DNA from: Bdellovibrionales bacterium
GTDB taxonomy: Bacteria; Bdellovibrionota; Bdellovibrionia; Bdellovibrionales; UBA1609
Direction: 5' to 3'
Assembly: GCA_020435025.1 (NCBI GenBank)
Contig: JAGRAG010000034.1
Span: 1-20,495, forward strand
Length of the DNA: 20,495 bases
In this document: positions 11,641 to 19,550 of the stretch, in pieces
Layout: each line of letters starts with the position of its first letter
How positions within the stretch are numbered: position 1 is the first letter of the stretch
Made by a program: the position numbers and the translations under genes
Notes under the pieces: model-generated
What the model saw: only the letters and a program-made list of their open reading frames with translations
Told to the model about the DNA's origin: nothing
Databases searched by the model: none

Positions 11641-14600
11641 TACGCAAAAAAGTTTGCCGACAGATCGTTATAAATTACTGAATCCTTTGCCCAAGTACTT
11701 TGGGCAGATTCAAGTTTTGTGCAAAAAGGTTTATCCTCAGTACAGACCTTGGTCGATTGAGGAATTAGAGTCCCATCGTTCTTATTTTCCTGACGGTCAG
11801 TTAATTGTTGTTGATCTGGATAAGGATAAAGTCGTCGGTTTGGCCTTTAGCTTAATTATTTCGTGGAACGACTATTCTCCGCAAGACAGTTGGAAAGACT
11901 ACACATCCGGAGGTTTTTTTCACAATCATGACCCAAAAAAAGGAAAAACCCTCTACGGAGCGGAAGTGATGGTAGATCCTGAGTACAGAGGGCAAGGAAT
12001 AGGAAAGCTTTTGTATGAGGGAAGAAGGCAGATCGTTGAGGATTATGATCTTAAGAGGATTCGTGCGGGCGCAAGAATTCGGGGATATTTCAAATATAAA
12101 GATAAACTTTCTCCTCAGGAGTATGTACAGAAAGTCGTAAATAAAGAAATTTCAGATCCGACTTTAAGTTTTCAACTGGGACAAGGATTTAAAGTCATCG
12201 ATGTGGCTTCAAATTATATTTTAGATGATCCTGAAACTTTAGGTTATGCGGCTGTTATTGAATGGTTAAATCCTAAAAATGTGACCCCATCAGAAATCAA
12301 GCGCCAACAGCAGGTTGTAAATAGGTTTTTAACCGAAGAAAAGTTTTTATCGGAATATCTTCCCAAAGAGCTTCGGCGTTTGGTGCGAAAGGCCACCTCT
12401 TGTTTGGGACAGGCTATCAAAGAATCAGAAAGTGATGCGTTTTTTAAAAAAATTGACAACTATAGAGAGTCTTTAAAAAAGACCCGTGCCAGTAAGGATA
12501 AAAAAAATCAATTAAGCCATATTAAAAGAAAAATTTCTAAGGAGTCTTTTCGAGATCAGCTTAAAATTGCCCATGCATTTTCTTTGCAACTGGAGATTGT
12601 CAACGTTTGTGAAGCAGCTTATCGATCATGGAAGTTGGGGCAAAAGGCGTCTCCATCTGGATTAGAGTCGAAATTAAACTTAACGTATGTACTGACCGCT
12701 CATCCAACGGAAGCCCGATCTAAAAGCGTTATTGATATCCTTCGCGAAATACAAGGAATGCTCGAGGCATCCGTTCACCGTAAGTTTGTGGTCGATGAAG
12801 ATCAGCTGGCTACTTTAATGCGGCTATTGTGGTTGCAACCTCTTTCTAAGAGTCAGAAACCGACGGTTGTCGATGAGGCGGAGTACATATTTTCGACGGT
12901 ATTTGAACCCAATGTCTTTGATTTCCTGCTCGGTGAAAAGCCGGGATATGAGTTAAAATTGACCACATGGGTTGGTGGAGATAAAGATGGTCATCCTGGG
13001 GTGGACGAAAAGGTAATGAAGGACTGTCTTGAGAAATCAAGAGCTTACATTGTCCGCTCCTTGCGCCGTCGTCTGAATGCGGTTTCTAAGGATTTGTTAC
13101 AACAGTCGAGGTTTGATAAAAAGCTTCTATCTGTAAGCAATAAATTGAGTTTATTTTCAACTGATTTAAAAAAGTTCCAAAATTTGAGCCGCGATGACGG
13201 AACCAAATTGAAGGTGTGGAAATCTAAATTTAATTCCTACTACAAAAACACATCACCTTTAGCCAAGAAACACTATCAAATGAAGAGAGTTCTTAAAATT
13301 TTAGAACTCTTTCCTGGGCTTGTTCTGCCGATTGAGCTAAGAGAAGACGCGGAAAAAATTAAAAACGCCTTAGAGGACCAAAAATCTCCGATCCGTAAGA
13401 TGTTGGTTGAGTTGGAGAGAGTTTCTGGTGCTATGGATATTACGAACTATGCGAGGGGTCTGGTTATTTCTCATTGCGAATCTGCGAATGATCTGCAGCA
13501 GGCTTGTATGCTTGTGGATAAGGTTTGCAAAAAGGCTCTGCTCCCGGTGATACCTCTTTTTGAAACGAAAGAGGCCTTAGTTAGTTCAAGTAAAATTTTA
13601 ACAGAATGGTTTAAGAATAGAAAAAATCGCGATCGTGTTTCTCGTTTTTGGATGAACAAGTTCGAAGTGATGTTGGGTTATTCCGATTCTGCCAAACAGA
13701 TAGGTGTTTTACCAAGTCGGATGTTGATTTCTAAATCGATGCAAGCAACGGACAGAACTATTAGAAAGCATCTATTTACTCCGATATTCTTTCACGGTTC
13801 TGGGGGAAGTGTTGCTAGAGGCGGCGGAAGCATAAAAGAACAGATTTCTTGGTGGAGCTACTCTGCCATCAATGCTCCGAAAATGACGATTCAAGGTGAA
13901 ATGATCCAAAGATTATTTTCATCTAAAGAAATTTTGAATTCTCAATGTGCACACCTTACACGTGAATCATTGCGGCGGAAAACCAACAAGTTTAGTAACA
14001 AGAAAAACAAAGTGTTAGAAAAGCTCGCTGGATTAGTAGAGGCAGAGTATTTAAAATTCATTGGTGATACAAAGCAGCTTGATCTAATATTACAAGCGAC
14101 ACCGTACCATTACCTTAATGTTTTAAAAATCGGATCGAGACCCTCAAAGAGGCCTTCGGAAAATTTGAGCCTATCAGCACTCAGGGCGATCCCTTGGGTG
14201 CTGTGCTGGACACAGGCTCGTATACTGTTACCGAGTTGGTGGGGAATTGGATCTGCGTGGGCGAATCTAATAGAGGAAGAAAAGGTGGCCTTAAAGGAGT
14301 CCTTTTCTGATGATAAGTTTCTATCTTCCTTTGTAAAAACACTGGGATATACTTTGGAAAAAGTAGATCTAGATGTTTGGGAGTTTTATTTTGATAAACC
14401 TTCGAAGGAAATACTTGAAAAGATAAAAACAGAACATGAAAAAGCTAAACGATTCGTACTAGAAGTGAGCCAAGAAGGTGATGTTCTATCCCACCGTCCC
14501 TGGATGAAAGAAAGCATTTATTTGCGCTCACCACATATACATATTCTTAATCTATTACAAGTCGAGGCCATAAAAAGATCAGACGAAGCTCTTTTGAAGG

Positions 14601-14644
14601 AAACTATCGTTGGTATTGCCTGTGGAATGATGACGACGGGATAG
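11621..14644 (+). CDS. ppc: GNAT acetyltransferase - phosphoenolpyruvate carboxylase fusion protein
   Basis: One uninterrupted 1007-residue frame. Residues 1-215 are a GNAT domain: AEVMVDPEYRGQGIGKLLYE (114-133) is the acetyl-CoA motif, and SDPTLSFQLGQGFKVIDV is typical of GNAT domains paired with nitrilases. From about residue 223 it is PEPC, which makes oxaloacetate from PEP and bicarbonate. Compared with E. coli PEPC: catalytic His138 is His361 (VLTAHPTE); Arg396 is Arg574 (IELRED); the Glu506 and Asp543 metal ligands are kept in PLFET and GYSDSAK; Arg587 is Arg733; Arg699 and Arg713 are kept in GSRPSK and ALRAIPW. Arg581 is replaced by Ser727 (FHGSGGS). The C-terminus is MTTG instead of RNTG. 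The PEPC part is about 100 residues shorter than E. coli's. AAAGGTGG inside the nitrilase gene serves as ribosome site. Confidence 0.93.
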   Translation: MLDSQINTQKSLPTDRYKLLNPLPKYFGQIQVLCKKVYPQYRPWSIEELESHRSYFPDGQLIVVDLDKDKVVGLAFSLIISWNDYSPQDSWKDYTSGGFFHNHDPKKGKTLYGAEVMVDPEYRGQGIGKLLYEGRRQIVEDYDLKRIRAGARIRGYFKYKDKLSPQEYVQKVVNKEISDPTLSFQLGQGFKVIDVASNYILDDPETLGYAAVIEWLNPKNVTPSEIKRQQQVVNRFLTEEKFLSEYLPKELRRLVRKATSCLGQAIKESESDAFFKKIDNYRESLKKTRASKDKKNQLSHIKRKISKESFRDQLKIAHAFSLQLEIVNVCEAAYRSWKLGQKASPSGLESKLNLTYVLTAHPTEARSKSVIDILREIQGMLEASVHRKFVVDEDQLATLMRLLWLQPLSKSQKPTVVDEAEYIFSTVFEPNVFDFLLGEKPGYELKLTTWVGGDKDGHPGVDEKVMKDCLEKSRAYIVRSLRRRLNAVSKDLLQQSRFDKKLLSVSNKLSLFSTDLKKFQNLSRDDGTKLKVWKSKFNSYYKNTSPLAKKHYQMKRVLKILELFPGLVLPIELREDAEKIKNALEDQKSPIRKMLVELERVSGAMDITNYARGLVISHCESANDLQQACMLVDKVCKKALLPVIPLFETKEALVSSSKILTEWFKNRKNRDRVSRFWMNKFEVMLGYSDSAKQIGVLPSRMLISKSMQATDRTIRKHLFTPIFFHGSGGSVARGGGSIKEQISWWSYSAINAPKMTIQGEMIQRLFSSKEILNSQCAHLTRESLRRKTNKFSNKKNKVLEKLAGLVEAEYLKFIGDTKQLDLILQATPYHYLNVLKIGSRPSKRPSENLSLSALRAIPWVLCWTQARILLPSWWGIGSAWANLIEEEKVALKESFSDDKFLSSFVKTLGYTLEKVDLDVWEFYFDKPSKEILEKIKTEHEKAKRFVLEVSQEGDVLSHRPWMKESIYLRSPHIHILNLLQVEAIKRSDEALLKETIVGIACGMMTTG

Positions 14645-14659
14645 TTTGAATAGTATAAT
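14630..14659 (+). promoter_or_regulatory. putative promoter of the metallo-hydrolase gene
   Basis: A consensus -10 TATAAT (14654-14659) lies ten bases after the PEPC stop. The matching -35, ATGACG (14630-14635, 18 bp spacer), is inside the last PEPC codons. This would separate the metallo-hydrolase transcript from the nitrilase-PEPC operon. Confidence 0.5.
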
Positions 14660-14691
14660 TTAAACGGATTGATCATTATGTAAAGGTATTC

Positions 14692-15843
14692 GTGATTTAC
14701 TGGAAACTCAGTTTAGTGCTACTTTCAGTTCCCGGACTATTTGTGGGGGTGATTGTTTTTATTGGTTATTCCAGTTTCGGCTCTAGTCTTAGCGAAGTTG
14801 ACAAGGATCGGTTTAAAAGTTTGAGTTATTATAATGCGGACAAGCATATATTTCATAATAGAATTCCTGATGCATTAAAGCAGATGCGTAGAGAAATTTT
14901 CTCTTGGGGCACCTTTTTGGAAGCTTTTGGTCAGGGTCAAAATCGAGCTCCAAAAGTAAAATTGCCTGAGGTCCGCCCAAATCTAGAAGAGTTTACTAGT
15001 ACAGATACAGAGTTAAAGGTGATTTGGTTTGGACATTCTTCGTTTTTATTGAACATCTCTGGTAAGTTTGTATTGGTAGATCCGGTTTTTTCAGAGTCTG
15101 CTTCTCCCTGGAGTTTTATGGTAAGGCGATTTCAGCCTCCTGTGCTAAAACTTGAAGAGTTACCTAAAGTTGATTTCGTCTTAATATCGCACGATCACTA
15201 TGATCACCTGGATATGAAGTCTGTCAAATTTTTTAAAGACTTAGATGTGACTTTTGTGACTCCGTTGGGAGTGGGTTCTCACTTAAGAGGCTGGGGAATT
15301 CCTGAAGCAAAAATTGTTGAAAAAGGCTGGTGGGAAAGCCTTGAACTAAATGGTCTTACTTTTACAGCGACTCCGGCGCAGCATTTTTCAGGGCGAGGAG
15401 TTTTCGATGACTCAAAAACACTATGGGCTTCTTGGGTTATAAAGTCGCTAAAGCATTCCGTCTATTTTAGTGGGGATTCAGGATATGATGTGCACTTTAA
15501 AGAGATCGGCGAGAAATTAGGTCCTTTTGATATCGCTTTTTTAGAATGTGGACAGTACAACAAGAAATGGCGAGAAGTGCATATGTTTCCAGAAGATGCT
15601 ATACAGGCCTATAAAGATTTAAACACAAAGAAGTTATTCCCTGTTCATTGGGGTATGTTTGAGTTATCTTTTCATCCATGGATGGAACCTGCAGAACGAA
15701 TTTCTCATCTTGCATCAACTGAAGATATTCCATTAATTATTCCAAAGCTTGGTGAAATAGTGGATCTATCAAGTACGTATGAGTTAGTTCCCTGGTGGAA
15801 GGATGACAATTTGTATTCAGCCGAGGTGAGATATGAAGATTAA
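14692..15843 (+). CDS. membrane-anchored MBL-fold metallo-hydrolase (NAPE-PLD/UlaG-like)
   Basis: A 383-residue protein with an N-terminal transmembrane segment (about residues 5-25) that probably anchors it in the inner membrane, facing the periplasm. The metallo-beta-lactamase domain starts near residue 108 with VIWFGHSSFLLN. The metal-binding motif is SHDHYDHLD (166-174), with further ligands His231 (PAQHFSGRG), Asp262 (FSGDSGYD) and His319 (FPVHWGMFELSFHPW). The HWGMF/FHPW ending and the spacing match the family related to N-acyl-phosphatidylethanolamine phospholipase D and UlaG, so a phosphodiesterase acting on lipid headgroups is a reasonable but unproven guess. The start is GTG with AAAGG upstream and its own TATAAT promoter. 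A small conserved gene follows after 47 bp. Confidence 0.9.
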   Translation: MIYWKLSLVLLSVPGLFVGVIVFIGYSSFGSSLSEVDKDRFKSLSYYNADKHIFHNRIPDALKQMRREIFSWGTFLEAFGQGQNRAPKVKLPEVRPNLEEFTSTDTELKVIWFGHSSFLLNISGKFVLVDPVFSESASPWSFMVRRFQPPVLKLEELPKVDFVLISHDHYDHLDMKSVKFFKDLDVTFVTPLGVGSHLRGWGIPEAKIVEKGWWESLELNGLTFTATPAQHFSGRGVFDDSKTLWASWVIKSLKHSVYFSGDSGYDVHFKEIGEKLGPFDIAFLECGQYNKKWREVHMFPEDAIQAYKDLNTKKLFPVHWGMFELSFHPWMEPAERISHLASTEDIPLIIPKLGEIVDLSSTYELVPWWKDDNLYSAEVRYED

Positions 15844-15890
15844 TCCTATTCATCGTGAAAGAATGATTGGTGGAGCGATGGGGAGCTGTG

Positions 15891-16166
15891 ATGGGACACT
15901 GCCGACCAGAAGAAATCGAAGATCTTAAGTCTTTATTGGATGAAATTTTGAATTGGGACAAAATTCAAGAAAAGGGTTTTGGCAAATTGTATTTGAAGTC
16001 AAAAGGATTTTTGCATTTTCACTCTAAAGAGAGACGACGATGGGCTGATGTGCGGGATGGTATTAATTGGGGGTCTGAGCTTGAACTTCCATTTAATGCA
16101 ACAGCGACTCAGAAGAAAAAATTTCTGCAAGAAGTGAAAAAGCGCTATTCTAAATGCCTATCTTAG
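15891..16166 (+). CDS. small conserved-looking protein, function unknown
   Basis: A 91-residue soluble protein that I cannot assign to a named family. Its central part, KGFLHFHSKERRRWADVRDG, followed by NWGSELELPFNAT, looks like a beta-sheet domain with conserved-looking aromatic and charged positions, and it ends in a basic helix (KKKFLQEVKKRYSKCL). The ATG at 15891 is chosen because GGGGAG lies five bases before it; in-frame TTG (15867) and GTG (15888) are alternatives. It lies between the metallo-hydrolase and the DUF6151 gene in the same direction, with gaps of 47 and 61 bp. Confidence 0.65.
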   Translation: MGHCRPEEIEDLKSLLDEILNWDKIQEKGFGKLYLKSKGFLHFHSKERRRWADVRDGINWGSELELPFNATATQKKKFLQEVKKRYSKCLS

Positions 16167-16227
16167 TTTCTAGAGTTTGATTTTTTATAAATTGCTTTTT
16201 AAGGGTTAAAGTTCAAAAGGGGGCATC

Positions 16228-16785
16228 GTGAAAATTCAGTGTGATTGTGGACAGTTTCAAGCTGAAATCTCTCATTTTCCTAAAAACTCAGCAGGTCGGT
16301 TGGCTTGTTATTGCGATGATTGCCAAAAATATTTAAAGAAACTAGGTAGAGAAGATCTCTTAGACCCTTATGGTGGCACGGAGGTGATTCCTGTGTATCC
16401 GTGTGACATTAAGTTTCTTTCAGGACGAGAAAACTTAAAATGCAATCGACTTTCAGAAAAAGGGCTGAATAGGTGGTCGACGAAATGTTGCAATTCGCCC
16501 ATCGCAAATGTAAAGCCATTCTTTCCTTGGGTTGGTGTTATTCATAGTGCTTATACAAGAAAAGATCCTCAATTTTTAGAAAATCTCGGACCCATTCGAA
16601 GTCGAATTATGGGAGCCTATGCTCATGGTCGTCCTCCTTTTAAAATTCCTCAAAAAATGGATCTAAATGCCATTGTGTCCGTATTGCCCTTTATCCTTAA
16701 AGGAAAGTTTTTAAAAAAATACAAAGACTCGCCCTTTTTTGAAAGTGACGGTAAAACACCGATAGTTGATGTAACGATTCTATAA
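16228..16785 (+). CDS. DUF6151 family zinc-binding (GFA-like) protein
   Basis: A 185-residue protein matching the DUF6151 pattern. An N-terminal CDCGQF hairpin (Cys5, Cys7), then LACYCDDCQKYLKKLG (Cys27, Cys29, Cys32), then DPYGGTEVIPVYP, LSEKGLNRWSTKCCNSPIANV and WVGVIHSAY. The cysteine spacing resembles the glutathione-dependent formaldehyde-activating (GFA) fold, so a zinc-binding beta-rich protein is expected. That is interesting in a genome region with frmA-fghA, but DUF6151 has no proven function and the genes are 7 kb apart. The start is GTG with AAAAGGGGG upstream. It converges with the PQQ dehydrogenase gene. Confidence 0.85.
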   Translation: MKIQCDCGQFQAEISHFPKNSAGRLACYCDDCQKYLKKLGREDLLDPYGGTEVIPVYPCDIKFLSGRENLKCNRLSEKGLNRWSTKCCNSPIANVKPFFPWVGVIHSAYTRKDPQFLENLGPIRSRIMGAYAHGRPPFKIPQKMDLNAIVSVLPFILKGKFLKKYKDSPFFESDGKTPIVDVTIL

Positions 16786-16800
16786 CGTTTCCAAAAGAGG

Positions 16801-16817
16801 TTTAAGGTTTCCTTAAA
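16801..16817. terminator. short hairpin between convergent genes
   Basis: TTTAAGG (16801-16807) pairs perfectly with CCTTAAA (16811-16817) around TTT, in the 45 bp between the convergent DUF6151 and PQQ dehydrogenase genes. It could act in both directions, but the stem is AU-rich and the U-tract is poor. Confidence 0.35.
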
Positions 16818-16830
16818 TCTATAGGATTTA

Positions 16831-17895
16831 TTATTTGGTTTGGCTGATTAGCTTAAATATTTTTCCACTATCTGTGGTGAAGTAAAGATATCCATCCGGG
16901 CCATTTCGAACCTGGCGAAAGCGTTCTTTGAGTTTTTCAAACATTTTATTTTGGCTCACAACTTTATTATCTTTTACGACAATTCTTCTTACGTGCTCAG
17001 AGCCGAGCGCGGCCATGAACAGTTGGTCTTTAAACTCCTTTATGGCTGCGTTGTGATAAAAATCCATGCCAGATGGAGAGATACTGGGTGTCCAATGGAC
17101 CAAAGGTTGTTCCATACCTTCTTTTCGTTTCTCACCAATTTTTGGTCCCCAATACTCCTTTCCATAAGTAATGACTGGCCATCCATAGTTTTTTCCTGGC
17201 TCAATGATATTCAATTCATCACCGCCTCGCGGGCCAAACTCGGCCTCAAACAATGTCTTGGTGTTGGCATTGTAACTGAGCCCTTGGGGGTTGCGATGAC
17301 CATATGAGAAAATTTCTCTAAGTGCATTTGGCTTTGTAGAAAAGGGATTTGAGGAAATTGCTTGACCATTTAAATCCAGTCTTAAAACTTTGCCGTTATG
17401 AACGTCCAAATCCTGTGCGTACTTTCTTTCCCCGCGATCGCCAACTGTCATAAAGAGGGTGTCATCGACAAAGACAAGTCGTGAGCCAAAGTGGCGTCCT
17501 GTATCGCTTTTGACCTTGGCTTTAAAGATAATTTGATAACTGCTGATTTTGTAATCTTTAATTTTTCCTTTTGCGAGAGCTGTCGTATAGGTATCCCCTT
17601 CCAGAACTGTGAGTGTAAAATAGAGGTGGTCTTTATAAATTTTTACATCTTCCAGTCCTCCCTGACCTTTAGCGACACTTTCGGGAATATCTAATTTTTG
17701 CGACGTTCCGTTTACGGTATTTAGAAAGACAAGCTGTCCTTTACTTTTCAATGAATAGACCAGATGTGTGGAATCAAAAAAATCAATTCCCCAGATAATA
17801 TCTTTATCTTGGTGAACCAGTTTCAGTTTGTAGTTTGCATGAGAAAAAAGAGATAAAGTTAGAAGGCAAAAACACGCTAAAGCTTTTTGTATCAT
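16831..17895 (-). CDS. PQQ-dependent aldose sugar dehydrogenase (YliI/Asd-like), secreted
   Basis: A 354-residue periplasmic six-bladed beta-propeller protein. The signal peptide is MIQKALACFCLLTLSLFSHA, with cleavage after SHA. Family signatures are GQGGLEDV (78-84), GRHFGSRLVF with the likely catalytic His135, MTVGDRGERKYAQD, the metal/PQQ region YGHRNPQGLSY (198-208), and EFGPRGGDELNIIEPGKNYGWP (219-240). Members oxidise free aldoses at C1 in the periplasm and pass electrons to the respiratory chain via PQQ. No pqq biosynthesis genes are in the window, so the cofactor must be made elsewhere or scavenged. AAAGGAG lies seven bases before the ATG. The gene is divergent from the M20 amidohydrolase, with 188 bp between them and no strong promoter visible by eye. 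Confidence 0.92.
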   Translation of the reverse strand: MIQKALACFCLLTLSLFSHANYKLKLVHQDKDIIWGIDFFDSTHLVYSLKSKGQLVFLNTVNGTSQKLDIPESVAKGQGGLEDVKIYKDHLYFTLTVLEGDTYTTALAKGKIKDYKISSYQIIFKAKVKSDTGRHFGSRLVFVDDTLFMTVGDRGERKYAQDLDVHNGKVLRLDLNGQAISSNPFSTKPNALREIFSYGHRNPQGLSYNANTKTLFEAEFGPRGGDELNIIEPGKNYGWPVITYGKEYWGPKIGEKRKEGMEQPLVHWTPSISPSGMDFYHNAAIKEFKDQLFMAALGSEHVRRIVVKDNKVVSQNKMFEKLKERFRQVRNGPDGYLYFTTDSGKIFKLISQTK

Positions 17896-18083
17896 TGGCT
17901 CTCCTTTAAAATATTAAGGGTAGTCTGAGAATGTTGTAATTGGTACTGTGAATGCGATGCTCGTTGCTTCTAAACATTAAGTTTTCACAACATGCGGGCT
18001 CTTTGGTTGTTTCAAGGTTTTCAACCTAATTTTTTGCAATTCATTTGTGTTTCAAGTAGGGTTTGCCGATAAGGGGGCTCTAA

Positions 18084-19373
18084 ATGGAAGGTGAAATGGA
18101 GTTCAAAAGAGGTATAAAAAAACCATTTACAGGGCCAGAACCGAAAATCTCAATCGTTCGTCTAGAACAAGATATCATTGAGTTGGGTCAGATTGGGCGT
18201 AATAGTGCAGATGGTGGCGTTTATCGACAGGCTTTTTCAGAAGCTGACATGCAAGCGCGTCAGTGGCTTATAAAAAAAATAAAAGAAATTGGTCTTGAAG
18301 CCTCAATGGATGGGGCAGCTAATGTATTCGGTCTAGACAATAGGGCAGGTACAAAATCTTCTTTTTTAGTTGGCTCACATCTTGATTCTGTACCTTGTGC
18401 AGGAGTGTTAGATGGATGTCTTGGCGTTCTCGCCGCCTTAGAGTGTATGCGTGTGATCAAGGAAAATGATGTTCCCTTAAAGGAAAACTTAGAATTAGTC
18501 GCCACCAGTGATGAAGAAGGCCGTTTTGGGGGAATGTTAGGAGCTGAAGCTATATGTGGCGAAATCACATTAGACCGCATTCGTAAGGCGACAGACATTA
18601 GTGGAAACCTTCTATCAAAGTGTTTAGAGCAAGTGGGACTAGAGCCTATAGATATGCTTAAAGCGCAGCGACACAAGCAATATATGTCAGGCTTTTTAGA
18701 GCTTCATATTGAGCAGGGTCCTGTGCTGGATAAGCAAGAAATGGATATTGGAATTGTTGATGGCATCTCTGGAATCTTTCAGTGGAAGGTCCGTTTGATT
18801 GGTGAGTCCAATCATTCGGGCACGACTCCTATGTCGATGCGAAAAGATGCCTTCCAAGGTGTTTGTGAATTTTCAGGAGAGATTCCTCGTATTTTAGAAG
18901 AAAATGGATCCGATCATGCTCGAGCGACAATTGGTCAGGTGGAAGTAAAGCCTCCCAACCCTCATACCATTCCAGGAGCGGTTGAGTTCAGTTTAGTAGG
19001 ACGAGACTTCACCGAAGAATCGATGCAAGATCTTGAAGATGCGTTTCGACGAGCGCTTTCTGCTATTTCTCGTAGGCGAGGATTGATGTTTGAATTTGAA
19101 GAAGTCAGTCGTATTTCGCCCACTTTATGTGATAAAACGATGATCTCTTTTATTGAAGAGGAAGCAAAACAGTTGGATCTTAAGTATATCAAATTACCTA
19201 GTGGTGCTGGACATGATGGACAGTTTTTTGGAAAGTATATGCCGGCGGGCATGATTTTCATTCCCAGTCTAAATGGAGTTAGTCATTCACCGGATGAGTG
19301 GTCCAGTCTTGAGCACATTGAAATGGGGGCGAATCTCTTGCTAAGAACTCTGTTGAAAATTCTAGGGAAATAA
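18084..19373 (+). CDS. M20-family Zn/Mn amidohydrolase (allantoate amidohydrolase / N-carbamoyl-L-amino acid hydrolase type)
   Basis: A 429-residue binuclear metalloenzyme of the hydantoinase/carbamoylase subgroup of M20. Metal ligands are His99 (GSHLDSVP), Asp110 (GVLDGCLG), Glu144-Glu145 (SDEEGRFGG), His208 (LELHIEQGP) and His401 (NGVSHSPDEW); the Asp in SHLDS supports the base. The lid domain contains SNHSGTTPMSMRKDA, which binds the substrate carboxylate, and SGAGHDGQF near residue 373 completes the site. It hydrolyses allantoate, an N-carbamoyl amino acid or a similar ureido acid; which one cannot be told from sequence. AAGGGGG lies before the ATG at 18084. No other purine or hydantoin genes are in view. 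A small AGGTT-TTC-AACCT hairpin with a T-run lies upstream at 18015-18027. Confidence 0.92.
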   Translation: MEGEMEFKRGIKKPFTGPEPKISIVRLEQDIIELGQIGRNSADGGVYRQAFSEADMQARQWLIKKIKEIGLEASMDGAANVFGLDNRAGTKSSFLVGSHLDSVPCAGVLDGCLGVLAALECMRVIKENDVPLKENLELVATSDEEGRFGGMLGAEAICGEITLDRIRKATDISGNLLSKCLEQVGLEPIDMLKAQRHKQYMSGFLELHIEQGPVLDKQEMDIGIVDGISGIFQWKVRLIGESNHSGTTPMSMRKDAFQGVCEFSGEIPRILEENGSDHARATIGQVEVKPPNPHTIPGAVEFSLVGRDFTEESMQDLEDAFRRALSAISRRRGLMFEFEEVSRISPTLCDKTMISFIEEEAKQLDLKYIKLPSGAGHDGQFFGKYMPAGMIFIPSLNGVSHSPDEWSSLEHIEMGANLLLRTLLKILGK

Positions 19374-19374
19374 C

Positions 19375-19468
19375 TTTTATTTTTAGTCTATGATGGGTTT
19401 TGGTGTTGTACCTTCGGTTTGTGACACGAGGCCTCATAGTGGTTTCTCTTTAGACTAATTTTATTTTT
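19375..19468. repeat. paired repeats in the gap after the M20 gene
   Basis: TTTTATTTTT occurs twice (19375-19384 and 19459-19468), and TTAGTCTA (19383-19390) is the reverse complement of TAGACTAA (19451-19458), adjoining the second T-rich copy. A long-loop hairpin ending in a U-rich tract could terminate the M20 transcript. A shorter alternative pairs CTATGA (19388-19393) with TCATAG (19434-19439). No ORF is seen here. Confidence 0.3.
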
Positions 19469-19550
19469 GAGTCCTTAATGGCTGTTTTTACAATCTATGG
19501 TGGAAAATTTGACCCAGATCTCGGTTTCATGCTAGGTCCCAAGGGACAGT

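Noticed and set aside
12974..13000. Lys455 in GGDKDGHP as a lost catalytic arginine of PEPC
   Set aside because: Counting along E. coli PEPC places this at Arg253 in GGDRDGNP, not at the PEP-binding Arg396, which matches the Arg in IELRED. Arg to Lys here is conservative.
18015..18039. Terminator (AGGTT-TTC-AACCT with T-run) upstream of the M20 gene
   Set aside because: The stem is only five base pairs and no gene upstream reads toward it; it was left as a note in the M20 entry.
18260..18676. 138-codon ORF on the minus strand inside the M20 gene
   Set aside because: It is antisense to conserved metal-binding motifs of a well-supported enzyme, and its composition (Ser/Arg/Pro-rich) is that of a shadow frame.
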